From: Lachnospiraceae bacterium
GTDB lineage: Bacteria > Bacillota > Clostridia > Lachnospirales > Lachnospiraceae
Length of the DNA stretch: 64,000 bases
Direction: 5' to 3'
Assembly (NCBI GenBank): GCA_024684085.1
Contig: JAIKXM010000026.1
Location: forward strand, 1-64,000
Under the pieces are notes generated by a model, which saw nothing but the letters and a program-made list of their open reading frames with translations, searched no databases and was not told where the DNA came from. Position numbers and translations under genes: made by a program. This document shows positions 38,213 through 47,948 of this stretch, one piece after another (position 1 is the stretch's first letter; every line of letters starts with the position of its first letter).

Positions 38213-39256
38213 ATGAGGAAGATCAAGGTTGCGATACTGGGTGCGGGACACATAGCCGGAAGTATGGCTGAGGCTCTGTCAGGCATTAAGGACAGAGTGG
38301 AATTGTACGCCGTTGCATCCAGAAGTATGGAAAGAGCGGAAGCTTTTCGGGCAAAGTGGGGCTTTGGTAAAGCCTATGATTCGTATGAACAGCTGGCCGA
38401 AGATGAAGAGGCGGATCTGATATATGTTGCCACGCCTCATTCCGAGCACTTCGCCAATGCGAGTCTGTGTATCACTCACGGGCGTAACTGTCTTGTGGAG
38501 AAGGCTTTCTGTGCCAACAGGAAGCAGGCCGAGGAGCTTGTGAAGCAGGCTAAAGAACACGGAGTTCTCCTGGCTGAGGCCATGTGGACCAGATATCAGC
38601 CGTCCCGCAAAGTGATCACCGGACTGATCGAAGAGGGAAGAATAGGTCGTGTTCAGTATATTGAATCCGATTTTTCAGTACCGATAAGCCATGTTGAGCG
38701 TCTTCAGCGTCCCGAACTTGCCGGCGGCGCCCTTTTGGATCTTGGGATCTATTCGCTTACGGTTCCGGCGCTTTTTCATAACGGTGACATTATCGGTGTG
38801 GATGTTGAGTGCACTAAGCTCCCGACAGGAGTCGATGCAACCGATATCATCAATATCAGGTACAGTGACGGAGTATCAGCCCGGGCAAAATGCTCTTGTG
38901 TGGACGAGCCTTCCAATTATGGCAAAATCGCAGGCGACTCAGGCTACCTTATTTTTGCACCGACCAATAATCCCGAATGGATCAAGATCTACGATGCGGA
39001 CGATGATCTTATAGAGACGATAGATACGCCTTCCATGGTGAACGGATATGAATATGAGGTTCTGGAGTGCGCCGATGCGATACTTGAGGGGAGGACGGAA
39101 ACAGAGTCCATGCCACTTAAGGAGAGCCTCAGGATGATGGGGCAGATGGACCGGATAAGAGCCTCTGCCGGGATTGTCTATCCTTTCGAGACTTTGGCGG
39201 ATATCGATCATTCCGACCGGGAGGTATGGGGCGAACGATTCGTTACGCCGACATAA
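38213..39256 (+). CDS. Gfo/Idh/MocA family oxidoreductase
   Basis: KVAILGAGHIAGSMAEAL, VATPHSEHFANASLCI, VEKAFCANRKQAEEL. Confidence 0.94.
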   Translation: MRKIKVAILGAGHIAGSMAEALSGIKDRVELYAVASRSMERAEAFRAKWGFGKAYDSYEQLAEDEEADLIYVATPHSEHFANASLCITHGRNCLVEKAFCANRKQAEELVKQAKEHGVLLAEAMWTRYQPSRKVITGLIEEGRIGRVQYIESDFSVPISHVERLQRPELAGGALLDLGIYSLTVPALFHNGDIIGVDVECTKLPTGVDATDIINIRYSDGVSARAKCSCVDEPSNYGKIAGDSGYLIFAPTNNPEWIKIYDADDDLIETIDTPSMVNGYEYEVLECADAILEGRTETESMPLKESLRMMGQMDRIRASAGIVYPFETLADIDHSDREVWGERFVTPT

Positions 39257-39280
39257 ATAATATGTTTAGGGGGTTCGAAT

Positions 39281-40807
39281 ATGCGTGAAAGCGGTATTTT
39301 GTATCCAATCTTTTCATTGCCGTCAAGGTACGGCATAGGATGCCTTTCAAAGGAGGCATATGAATTTGTTGATTTCCTGAAAAAATCAGGACAGGGTTAT
39401 TGGCAGATCCTTCCGATCGGGCCGACCGGTTACGGAGATTCGCCTTATCAGCCGTTCTCGGCTTTTGCAGGTAATCCCTATTTCGTTGCTCCCGATAAGC
39501 TTATCGAAGAAGGACTTCTTATGCAGGACGAAGCGGATGGGATGTACTTCGGGAATGATGAGGAGAGAGTTGATTACGGTGCTCTCTACAATAACCGTTA
39601 TGATCTGTTAAGGATCGCCTTCGACAGGTTCATGGAGAAGGAGCTTGATAAGACAGCCGGGTATAAGGATTTTTGCAAGAAGGAAAAATACTGGCTTGAG
39701 GATTATTGCCTTTTTACCGCACTTAAGAAGAATTTCGATGGAGAGGCAAGAGAAAAGTGGGAAGACGGATACAGATTAAGAAAGCCTGACGTTATTAAGA
39801 AGGCGGTCAAGGAACTCAGGGAGGAAATGGATTTTTATGCATTTATCCAGTATGAGTTCCAGCGTCAGTGGGATGCCCTTAAGGAGTATGCAGGCAGGCA
39901 GAATGTCAAGATCATAGGGGATATTCCCTTTTATGTATCTGCGGACGGAGCTGATCTCTGGGCACATCCCGAAGTGTTCCTCATCAATGAGGACGGAGAA
40001 CCTTCCGTTGTAGCCGGATGTCCTCCGGATGCTTATTCCGTTACAGGACAGTTATGGGGCAATCCCATATATGATTGGAAGGCTAATGCCAAAGATGATT
40101 ATGACTGGTGGATCAGGAGGCTGAAGCGAAGTTATGAACTCTTTGATTCCGTAAGGATAGATCATTTTCATGGATTTGCCGAGTATTATGCGATTCCTGC
40201 AGGAGATGAGACTGCTGAAAAGGGCAATCTTGTCAAGGGACCGGGAATGGACTTTTTCAAGGTCGTATTCAGGGAGCTTGGAGACTTAAGTGACTTCAGA
40301 CTCATAGCGGAAGACCTGGGGACCTTAACGGAAGATAATGTGAAGCTTCTGAATGACAGCAATATTCCGGGTATGAAAGTTCTGCAGTATGCATTTACCA
40401 GTTGGGACAGCTGTTATATAACGCACAGGCATGAGCGACACTGCGTTGTCTATACCGGTACTCACGATAATACGCCCACAAGGGCATGGGTCGAAGAGAT
40501 CGGTGACGGCGACAGAGATTTCACAAGACGATATCTTAACAGCATGAATACCGATTACGGTGCTCTTGTGTGGGATTTCATAAGGGAAGCGTACAGGTCG
40601 GTGGCGGATCTGTGTATCATTCCCATTCAGGATTATCTGGTCAAAGGGCGTGAAGCCAGGATCAATTATCCCGGAGTGGCGGCTGATAACTGGCAGTGGA
40701 GAGTTAAACCGGGATTCCTGTCGGATGACCTTGCCGACAGTATCAGGCGTCTTACCGAAATCTACGGAAGGATACCGCGGGAGAAAGAGGATGACTGTAA
40801 GCAGTGA
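39281..40807 (+). CDS. malQ: 4-alpha-glucanotransferase
   Basis: RESGILYPIFSLPSRYGIGCL, WQILPIGPTGYGDSPYQ, RIDHFHGF, TGTHDNTP. Confidence 0.96.
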   Translation: MRESGILYPIFSLPSRYGIGCLSKEAYEFVDFLKKSGQGYWQILPIGPTGYGDSPYQPFSAFAGNPYFVAPDKLIEEGLLMQDEADGMYFGNDEERVDYGALYNNRYDLLRIAFDRFMEKELDKTAGYKDFCKKEKYWLEDYCLFTALKKNFDGEAREKWEDGYRLRKPDVIKKAVKELREEMDFYAFIQYEFQRQWDALKEYAGRQNVKIIGDIPFYVSADGADLWAHPEVFLINEDGEPSVVAGCPPDAYSVTGQLWGNPIYDWKANAKDDYDWWIRRLKRSYELFDSVRIDHFHGFAEYYAIPAGDETAEKGNLVKGPGMDFFKVVFRELGDLSDFRLIAEDLGTLTEDNVKLLNDSNIPGMKVLQYAFTSWDSCYITHRHERHCVVYTGTHDNTPTRAWVEEIGDGDRDFTRRYLNSMNTDYGALVWDFIREAYRSVADLCIIPIQDYLVKGREARINYPGVAADNWQWRVKPGFLSDDLADSIRRLTEIYGRIPREKEDDCKQ

Positions 40808-40896
40808 TCATACCGAATATGGAAAAGGAGTTACCATTGCGCAGAGGGAAAAGAAGAATCTCTATGAATTGATAAAGGATAAAAAGTTGTAATGGA

Positions 40897-41358
40897 ATGT
40901 GTGAGTATATGAATGGCGGAATAATTAATAAAAAGGTTAAGGTGCCTGCTGAGAGAGATGTGAGAATTAATGATGAGATTCAGCAATGGGGATTTCAAAA
41001 GCATGCAGTTGGCACTGACAGATATGAGTCGGGGATAATAGTTCTAAGGTCAAAAAATATGGAGACTCTCCATGAGGCTGTTCTGATAACCGAGAATTTT
41101 CTGTCATATAATGGCTCGTGGGATATCGAAAGACAGATGAATAAAAGGCGTGGCGGATTCCGTGATTTGTTTAGATCTTGTTTTTCAGTTCTTTCAAGGG
41201 GAAAAAGCAATCTTGACGATAATACGTTGTGTACTTCCGAACTGCGTTTTAAATGGAATGGATACTTGTCGATTTATGAAAATATTATTCATAAGCTTAA
41301 GCTTCCGACCGGGGTGGATGTGGAGATCAATTTGTACGGCTACCCCCTGCTCGATTGA
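40897..41358 (+). CDS. Hypothetical protein
   Basis: 153-aa open frame, no family recognised. Confidence 0.4.
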   Translation: MCEYMNGGIINKKVKVPAERDVRINDEIQQWGFQKHAVGTDRYESGIIVLRSKNMETLHEAVLITENFLSYNGSWDIERQMNKRRGGFRDLFRSCFSVLSRGKSNLDDNTLCTSELRFKWNGYLSIYENIIHKLKLPTGVDVEINLYGYPLLD

Positions 41359-41425
41359 ATATATTGTCCTGCAGCGTAAAGATACCCGTGAAGTTACTGT
41401 TCGCCCCCGCGTTTTTGTGAATGGC

Positions 41426-41551
41426 TACAGGAAATATATTCACAAGAAACGCCTATGTGGGCGTCGGCGCTTAGCGAGGCAAAGCCGAGCTTAGCGTCCG
41501 CTACGCTCACATCGGAGCGAAAGCGCCGTTTCGGTGAATATATTTCCTGTA
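41426..41551. repeat. Element bounded by 18-bp perfect inverted repeats
   Basis: TACAGGAAATATATTCAC (41426-41443) and GTGAATATATTTCCTGTA (41534-41551). Confidence 0.85.
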
Positions 41552-41654
41552 ACAGACAGATATCTGTGAACAGTACCCCTCGTGAACAGTATCGGTGAAC
41601 GCCGATTCAAGGTTTTATTGCAATAATAAAAAGCTTGTGCTATAATACCGCTTA

Positions 41655-41868
41655 GGTGTTGACGAAGAATGATTCCATTAGCACTGTGGACAGAGAGAAG
41701 CTGCCGGCTGAGATTGCTTCACACAGATATGGATGATACCGCTTCCGAGCCGGCTGTCAGAAAGTCATATTTCATATGTACATAAACAGCCCGTTTTCCG
41801 CGATAAGGAGTAATGAAGTTAAAGATCAAGGTGGAACCGTGCTTATGCACCCTTGGGATATCCCAGGG
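41655..41868 (+). promoter_or_regulatory. T-box leader of thrS
   Basis: GACGAAGAATG, GATGATACCGCTTCCGAG region (possible ACC specifier), AAGGTGGAACCGTG T-box, terminator CACCCTTGGGATATCCCAGGGGTG-T7. Confidence 0.88.
41838..41868 (+). terminator. T-box regulated terminator
   Basis: CACCCTTGGGA-TA-TCCCAGGGGTG followed by T7. Confidence 0.9.
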
Positions 41869-41880
41869 GTGTTTTTTTAT

Positions 41881-42005
41881 GTAATAGGAAAGTAATTCCT
41901 ATTACATAAAAAACGCTCCGCTAAGGATGCGCACTCGCGCGAAAGGAAGATGATGCTTAAGCATCCGCGCTCGGCGCGAGAATGTAGCAAGCGACATTCT
42001 TTCTT
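41881..42005. repeat. Dispersed hairpin element, copy B1
   Basis: GTAATAGGAA-AGTAA-TTCCTATTAC then CGCTCCGCTAAGGATGCGCACTCGCGCGAAAGGAAGATGATGCTTAAGCATCCGCGCTCGGCGCGAGAATG. Confidence 0.92.
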
Positions 42006-42162
42006 GTAATAGGAAAGTGCTTCCTATTACATAAAAAAACGCTCCGCTAAGGATGCGCACTCGCGCGAAAGGAAGATGATGCTTAAGGATGCGCACTCGC
42101 GCGAAAGGAAGATGATGCTTAAGCATCCGCGCTCGGCACGAGAATGTCGCAAGTGACATTCT
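42006..42162. repeat. Dispersed hairpin element, copy B2, with internal 36-bp duplication
   Basis: GTAATAGGAA-AGTGC-TTCCTATTAC, core element with AAGGATGCGCACTCGCGCGAAAGGAAGATGATGCTT twice, end hairpin AGAATGTC..GACATTCT. Confidence 0.92.
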
Positions 42163-42185
42163 AATTTTTAGAAAGAAGGTAAAGT

Positions 42186-43973
42186 ATGAAGATCATCTAT
42201 AGTGATGGGACGGTAGCTGAGTGTCCCGAAGAAGAAGTTCAGCACGTACTTAAGCATTCTGCAGCCCATATCATGGCTCAGGCTATTCAAAGACTCTATC
42301 CGGAAGCAGACTTTGCTTACGGACCCGCAACCGAGAGAGGTTTCTATTATGATGTTGATCTCGGAGAGACCAAGCTCTCTGACGAGGATCTTAAGAAGAT
42401 CGAAGATGAGATGCGTAAGATCATCAAGGAGAATATTCCGATCAAGCCTTTTATCTTAGACAGGGCAGAGGCTGTTAAGCTCATGCATGAGCGCAAGGCA
42501 AAGTACAAGGAAGAGCATATCGGCGATCTTCCTGATGATGCGGTAATAAGCTTCTACCAGCAGGGCGATTATCTGGATATGTGTGTCGGCCCTCATATCA
42601 CTTATACCAAGGCACTGAAGGCTTTTAAGATCACAGGACAGAGCGGCGCATACTGGAAGAACGATGCCAAGAATAAGATGCTCACCCGTATCAACGGTGT
42701 TGCCTTCCGTACACAGGAAGAACTCGATGAGTACGAGAAGCAGATGGAAGAGGCAAGAGCAAGAGACCACAGAAAGATCGGTAAGGAAATGGGTCTGTTC
42801 ATGACAGACGATCTTATCGGTAAGGGTCTCCCCATGTTCCTTCCCAAGGGTTATACCTTATGGCAGGAGCTTGAGAATTATATTAAGGAAAAAGAGCGAA
42901 GACTCGGTTATCAGCATGTTATGACTCCCTGTGTAGGAACCGTAGCACTCTACGAGACCAGCGGTCACTGGGCACATTATAAGGCTAATATGTTCCCGGC
43001 TATGGAGGTTGAGGGTGAGAGCTTCGTATTAAGACCCATGAACTGTCCTCATCATATGATGATATATGCCAACAGACCTCACAGTTATAAGGAACTTCCC
43101 ATAAGGATCGGTGAGATCGCGCATGACTTCAGGTTCGAGTCATCGGGTACTCTTAAGGGTATCGAGAGAGGACGACACTTCTGTCAGAATGATGCCCACC
43201 TGTTCGTAACACCGGATCAGATCGAGGGCGAAGTTAGCCGTGTAGTAGACCTCATTTTTGACGTATACAAGGATTTTGGAATCACAGATTACAGATGCGT
43301 TCTCTCACTCAGAGATCCCGCAGATACAGAGAAGTATCATCCCGATGATGAGATGTGGAACACCGCAGAGAATGCCCTGAGACAGGTTCTTAATGATATC
43401 GGTATCGAGTATACCGAAGAGATCGGTGAAGCTGCTTTCTACGGACCTAAGCTTGATGTTAATGTTAAGCCTGCCGTAGGTGCTGAGTATACACTCTCTA
43501 CCTGTCAGCTTGATTTCTGTCTCCCTGCCAAGTTCGATCTTAAGTATGTGGATTCCGAGAGCAATGAGAAGACTCCCGTTGTACTTCACAGAGCTATCCT
43601 TGGCTCACTTGACAGATTCATGGCTTATATCATTGAGGAGACCAAGGGTAAGTTCCCTGTATGGCTTGCACCCCTTCAGGTTAAGGTGCTTCCCGTAAGT
43701 GAGAAGACTATGGAATATGCAGGCTCTGTATATGAAGCCATTGATGCAGCAGGTATCAGAACTGTTCTTGACGACCGTAACGAGAAGATCGGATATAAGA
43801 TCCGTGAGGCTCAGCAGGTTGACAGAGCTCCTTATATGCTTATCTTAGGACAGAAAGAAGCTGACGAGAACATGGTCAGCGTAAGAAGCCGTGATACCGG
43901 TGAGACAGAGACAATGACTCTTGATGATTTTATAGCCAAGGTTAAGAACGAGATCGAGACCCGCGCTCATTAA
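42186..43973 (+). CDS. thrS: Threonyl-tRNA synthetase
   Basis: LKHSAAHIMAQAIQRLYPEADFAYGPATERGFYYD, RPMNCPHHMMIYANRPHSYKELP, editing domain present, N-terminal TGS apparently absent. Confidence 0.96.
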   Translation: MKIIYSDGTVAECPEEEVQHVLKHSAAHIMAQAIQRLYPEADFAYGPATERGFYYDVDLGETKLSDEDLKKIEDEMRKIIKENIPIKPFILDRAEAVKLMHERKAKYKEEHIGDLPDDAVISFYQQGDYLDMCVGPHITYTKALKAFKITGQSGAYWKNDAKNKMLTRINGVAFRTQEELDEYEKQMEEARARDHRKIGKEMGLFMTDDLIGKGLPMFLPKGYTLWQELENYIKEKERRLGYQHVMTPCVGTVALYETSGHWAHYKANMFPAMEVEGESFVLRPMNCPHHMMIYANRPHSYKELPIRIGEIAHDFRFESSGTLKGIERGRHFCQNDAHLFVTPDQIEGEVSRVVDLIFDVYKDFGITDYRCVLSLRDPADTEKYHPDDEMWNTAENALRQVLNDIGIEYTEEIGEAAFYGPKLDVNVKPAVGAEYTLSTCQLDFCLPAKFDLKYVDSESNEKTPVVLHRAILGSLDRFMAYIIEETKGKFPVWLAPLQVKVLPVSEKTMEYAGSVYEAIDAAGIRTVLDDRNEKIGYKIREAQQVDRAPYMLILGQKEADENMVSVRSRDTGETETMTLDDFIAKVKNEIETRAH

Positions 43974-44138
43974 TGTATATGACACAGCAAGTTCTGTATG
44001 ATTGATGGCGCTTGCTGTGTTTTTCTTATTAATAAAGGGGGATATGTCAGCGGATGCCTGCTGACTGCGGTACTCGGGCAGGGGCGATATCATATACCCT
44101 GTTCTATTGACAAATCAGAGAAGGAGATGGGTGTAAAA

Positions 44139-45056
44139 ATGCGTTACTTTATTGAAAATGATGTGTTAAAGGCTGAGATAGATTCTCATGGAGCAGAGCT
44201 TAAATCGGTAATTGGCAAGGCTTCGAACAGAGAGTATATGTGGTACGGTAATCCGGCTTATTGGGGACGTACTTCACCGGTTCTGTTCCCCTTTGTAGGT
44301 AATCTTAAGGAAGGCGGATACATCTATAAAGGGCAAAAATGCAGGATGACTCAGCATGGTTTTGCCAGAGATATGGAGTTCACCCTGAAGGAATCAACAG
44401 GTTCTGAGATTTGGTTCTCACTGGAATCCAACGAGGAGACCAAGAGCAAATATCCTTTCGATTTCGAATTGATGATCGGTTATGTCCTTGATGGTAATAA
44501 GCTGGATGTGAGATGGAAGGTTATCAATAAAACCGAAGAGGACATGCATTTTTCCATTGGTGCGCATCCTGCATTCCTCTGTCCGGTCCATGGAGAGAAA
44601 GACAAAACAGGCTACAGTTTTGCATTATACGGATCGGATGGTAAGGGCGGATATGTACCTGCATCTGATTCGATCAGGTATCATGGCAATTCCTATGAGA
44701 CAGGCCTGCTCTTAAGAGAGGAAAGAGATCTTCCTGTCAAAAACGGGGTGATCACGATCACTGAAGGATTCTTTGATGAGTGTACATATATCATGCAGGA
44801 TCAGCCGCTTAATAAGGTGAGTCTCCTTGACAGTAAGGGCGAGCCTGTAGTGGATGTTCTGTTTGATACGCCTCTTATCGCCATTTGGTCGCCCGAGAAG
44901 AAGAACGCTCCTTTTGTATGTATAGAGCCATGGTACGGAAGATGTGATATCGAGGGCTTTGACGGAGAGCTTGCCGACAGAGAGTACACCAATCATCTGG
45001 CTAAGGGTGAGGAGTTTAATAAGGCCTACTCAATTGTATTTCATGCTATGGCATGA
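44139..45056 (+). CDS. Aldose 1-epimerase family protein (LacX-like)
   Basis: AEIDSHGAELKSVIG, EYMWYGNPAYWGRTSPVLFPFVG. Confidence 0.92.
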   Translation: MRYFIENDVLKAEIDSHGAELKSVIGKASNREYMWYGNPAYWGRTSPVLFPFVGNLKEGGYIYKGQKCRMTQHGFARDMEFTLKESTGSEIWFSLESNEETKSKYPFDFELMIGYVLDGNKLDVRWKVINKTEEDMHFSIGAHPAFLCPVHGEKDKTGYSFALYGSDGKGGYVPASDSIRYHGNSYETGLLLREERDLPVKNGVITITEGFFDECTYIMQDQPLNKVSLLDSKGEPVVDVLFDTPLIAIWSPEKKNAPFVCIEPWYGRCDIEGFDGELADREYTNHLAKGEEFNKAYSIVFHAMA

Positions 45057-45141
45057 TATAATTATTTGGTTTGTGACAATTACATAGTAGTGTTGCATAG
45101 TTAGATGTTATTCAATTAATGACACAGATGGGAGAAGGTTA

Positions 45142-47010
45142 ATGTGTGGAATTGTAGGATATGCAGGTAACAAACAGGCAGCCCCGATATTATTGGAAGG
45201 GCTGTCTAAGCTTGAGTACAGAGGTTATGATTCGGCAGGTATCGCAGTCCGTGATAAGGATAAGCCTGTATCGGTTGTAAAAGCCAAAGGAAGACTCAGT
45301 AAGCTGGTTGAGAAGACCGATGAAGGTCATGCCGTTAAGGGTACATGCGGTATCGGTCATACAAGGTGGGCTACCCATGGAGAGCCGTCGGAGATAAATG
45401 CTCATCCCCATATCTCGGGATGTGAGCCTAAGGGCGGGACCATAACGGATGATTCCGGAGTAGTCGGCGTTCATAACGGTATCATAGAGAACTTCCAGGA
45501 ACTCAAGGACAAGCTGCTCAGACATGATTATAAGTTCTACAGCGAGACGGACACAGAAGTGGCTGTCAAGCTTGTGGACTATTATTACAATAAGTACGGC
45601 ATCGGCCCTATTGATGCGCTTGCCAAGACAATGGTACGTGTAAGAGGTTCTTATGCTCTGGCTGTAATGTTCCGTGATTATCCCGGAGAGATCTGGGTAG
45701 CAAGGAAGGACAGCCCGATGATAATCGGTGTTACAAAGGGAGAGTCTTTTGTGGCATCGGATGTACCTGCCATACTGAAGTATACAAGAAATGTATACTA
45801 TATCGGTAATCTTGAGATCGCCCGTTTAACACCGGGAGATGTTCACTTCTACAATCTTGACGGTGATGAGATCCGGAAAGAACTGACAGAGATCACATGG
45901 GATGCGGAAGCAGCGGAAAAAGGCGGCTACGAGCACTTCATGATGAAGGAGATCCATGAACAGCCCAAGGCGATCATCGATACCATCAATGCTTCGGTTA
46001 AGGATAATGAATTTTGCTTCAAGGATATCAATCTTACACCTGAGATGATCAGGAATTTTAAGCAGATCTATATCGTTGCGTGCGGTTCTGCCTACCATGT
46101 GGGAGTTGCCGCTCAGTATGTGCTTGAGGATATGGTAAGGATACCTGTCAGGGTTGAGCTTGCAAGTGAGTTCAGATATCGTAATCCGATACTGGATAAG
46201 GACAGCCTGTGCATACTGGTAAGTCAGTCCGGTGAGACTGCGGATACGTTGGCGGCTCTTCGACTCGCTAAGGAAAAAGGAGTAAGAACACTTGCCGTTG
46301 TCAATGTGATAGGTTCTTCGATAGCGAGAGAAGCAGACGATATCTTCTATACGATGGCAGGTCCTGAAATAGCGGTTGCGACTACCAAGGCATACAGTAC
46401 ACAGCTTATAGCCTTCTACCTGCTGGCACTTTGGTTCGGCAGGATCAGAGAAGTGATCGATCATGACAGGTGTATTGCACTTCTTGATGAGATGCGTACG
46501 ATCCCTGCCAAGATAGAGAAGATACTGGAAGATAAAGAGAGACTTCAGTGGTTCGCTTCCAAGTTCTCCAATGCGCATGATATCTTCTTCATAGGAAGAG
46601 GAATAGATTTTGCGATCAGTCTTGAGGGAAGCCTTAAGATGAAAGAGATCTCATATATTCACAGTGAAGCATATGCGGCCGGTGAACTGAAGCACGGTAC
46701 CATAAGTCTTATAGAAGACGGAACCCTGATAATCGGTGTCATAACCCAGGGTGCTCTCTATGAGAAGACCATATCCAATATGGTCGAATGTAAGTCAAGA
46801 GGCGCATACCTTATGGGACTTACGACCTACGGTAATTATGAGATCGAGGACAGAGCCGATTTTGTTGCATATATACCCAAGACAGATGAGCATTTTACTA
46901 CAAGCCTTGCAGTAATACCGCTTCAGCTGATGGGTTATTATATGGCCGTTGCCAGAGGCCTTGACGTGGATAAGCCGCGTAATCTGGCTAAGAGTGTTAC
47001 AGTAGAATAA
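45142..47010 (+). CDS. glmS: Glutamine-fructose-6-phosphate aminotransferase
   Basis: MCGIVGYAGNKQAAPILLEGLSKLEYRGYDSAGIAV, GHTRWATHGEPS, C-terminal LAKSVTVE. Confidence 0.97.
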   Translation: MCGIVGYAGNKQAAPILLEGLSKLEYRGYDSAGIAVRDKDKPVSVVKAKGRLSKLVEKTDEGHAVKGTCGIGHTRWATHGEPSEINAHPHISGCEPKGGTITDDSGVVGVHNGIIENFQELKDKLLRHDYKFYSETDTEVAVKLVDYYYNKYGIGPIDALAKTMVRVRGSYALAVMFRDYPGEIWVARKDSPMIIGVTKGESFVASDVPAILKYTRNVYYIGNLEIARLTPGDVHFYNLDGDEIRKELTEITWDAEAAEKGGYEHFMMKEIHEQPKAIIDTINASVKDNEFCFKDINLTPEMIRNFKQIYIVACGSAYHVGVAAQYVLEDMVRIPVRVELASEFRYRNPILDKDSLCILVSQSGETADTLAALRLAKEKGVRTLAVVNVIGSSIAREADDIFYTMAGPEIAVATTKAYSTQLIAFYLLALWFGRIREVIDHDRCIALLDEMRTIPAKIEKILEDKERLQWFASKFSNAHDIFFIGRGIDFAISLEGSLKMKEISYIHSEAYAAGELKHGTISLIEDGTLIIGVITQGALYEKTISNMVECKSRGAYLMGLTTYGNYEIEDRADFVAYIPKTDEHFTTSLAVIPLQLMGYYMAVARGLDVDKPRNLAKSVTVE

Positions 47011-47029
47011 TTGAAAAAGATCGGAGATT

Positions 47030-47116
47030 GTCGGATGACGTGACCGTAAGAGTCTCAAAAAGCTCAGAGGATGTCGGATGACACAGTCGTAAGAGCTCTG
47101 AAAGGCTTGTACGGAT
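47030..47116. repeat. Imperfect 43-bp tandem duplication upstream of proC
   Basis: GTCGGATGAC...CGTAAGAG repeated at 47030 and 47073, core again near 47124. Confidence 0.55.
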
Positions 47117-47151
47117 CAAAATGGTCGGATGATCAGAAGGAGGAGTTAAGA

Positions 47152-47943
47152 ATGAAGATCGGATTTATCGGAATGGGAAATATGGCACAGGCTATGGCAG
47201 CCGGATTCATCTATTCGGGTATCATAGACGGACAGGATGTATATGCTTATGCACCTACCAAGAGTAAGCTGGAGGCCAATGCTTCCAAGATCGGATTCGT
47301 TGCGGCACCTTCTGCCAATGCACTTGTCAAGAGCGTTGACACAGTGATAATCGCCTGCAAGCCATATCAGATAGAAGATGTTCTTAAGGATATTAAGGAT
47401 ACGATAAAAGGTAAGGTTCTGGTATCGGTTGCGGCCGGCTGGGTATTCGATAATTTTGATGCAATTCTTCAGGGAAGCGCAAGGATACAGTGTGTAATGC
47501 CCAATACACCGGCAATGGTAGGTGAAGGAGTTCTGTTATTCGAGCAGAAGAACTCACTTAGCGAAGAGGAACTCAGAAGTGTTAAGGAACTCTTTAACTG
47601 CCTGGGTATGGTAGAGACCATTCCTACAGAACTTATGGGAATCGGAGGAGCGGTTGCAGGATGCGGTCCTGCATTTATGGACATGGTAATGGAAGCTTAT
47701 GCCGATGCAGGAGTTAAGTATGGTCTTCCCAGAGCACTGGCATATAAGCTGATATCACAGACAATGCTCGGAAGTGCGAAGTTACAGATGGATTCGGGTT
47801 CTCATCCTGCTGTACTTAAGGATGAGGTATGCTCGCCTAAGGGAACCACAATAAGAGGAGTTGCGGCTCTGGAGGAGAAAGGGCTTCGTCATGCCTGCAT
47901 CAGTTCGATCGATGCTATTATGGAAAGTAAGTCAAAGAAATAA
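47152..47943 (+). CDS. proC: Pyrroline-5-carboxylate reductase
   Basis: KIGFIGMGNMAQAMAAGF, VMPNTPAMVGEG, CSPKGTTIRGVAALEEKG. Confidence 0.95.
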   Translation: MKIGFIGMGNMAQAMAAGFIYSGIIDGQDVYAYAPTKSKLEANASKIGFVAAPSANALVKSVDTVIIACKPYQIEDVLKDIKDTIKGKVLVSVAAGWVFDNFDAILQGSARIQCVMPNTPAMVGEGVLLFEQKNSLSEEELRSVKELFNCLGMVETIPTELMGIGGAVAGCGPAFMDMVMEAYADAGVKYGLPRALAYKLISQTMLGSAKLQMDSGSHPAVLKDEVCSPKGTTIRGVAALEEKGLRHACISSIDAIMESKSKK

Positions 47944-47948
47944 CAGAT

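Noticed and set aside
41902-42159. 85-aa ORF with repeated HHLPFARVRIL
   Set aside because: Translation of the dispersed non-coding hairpin elements.
45057-45141. glmS ribozyme upstream of glmS
   Set aside because: The 85-bp gap is too short and shows no recognisable glmS ribozyme core.
45826-46578. 250-aa antisense ORF within glmS
   Set aside because: Shadow of a conserved gene; composition typical of antisense frames.
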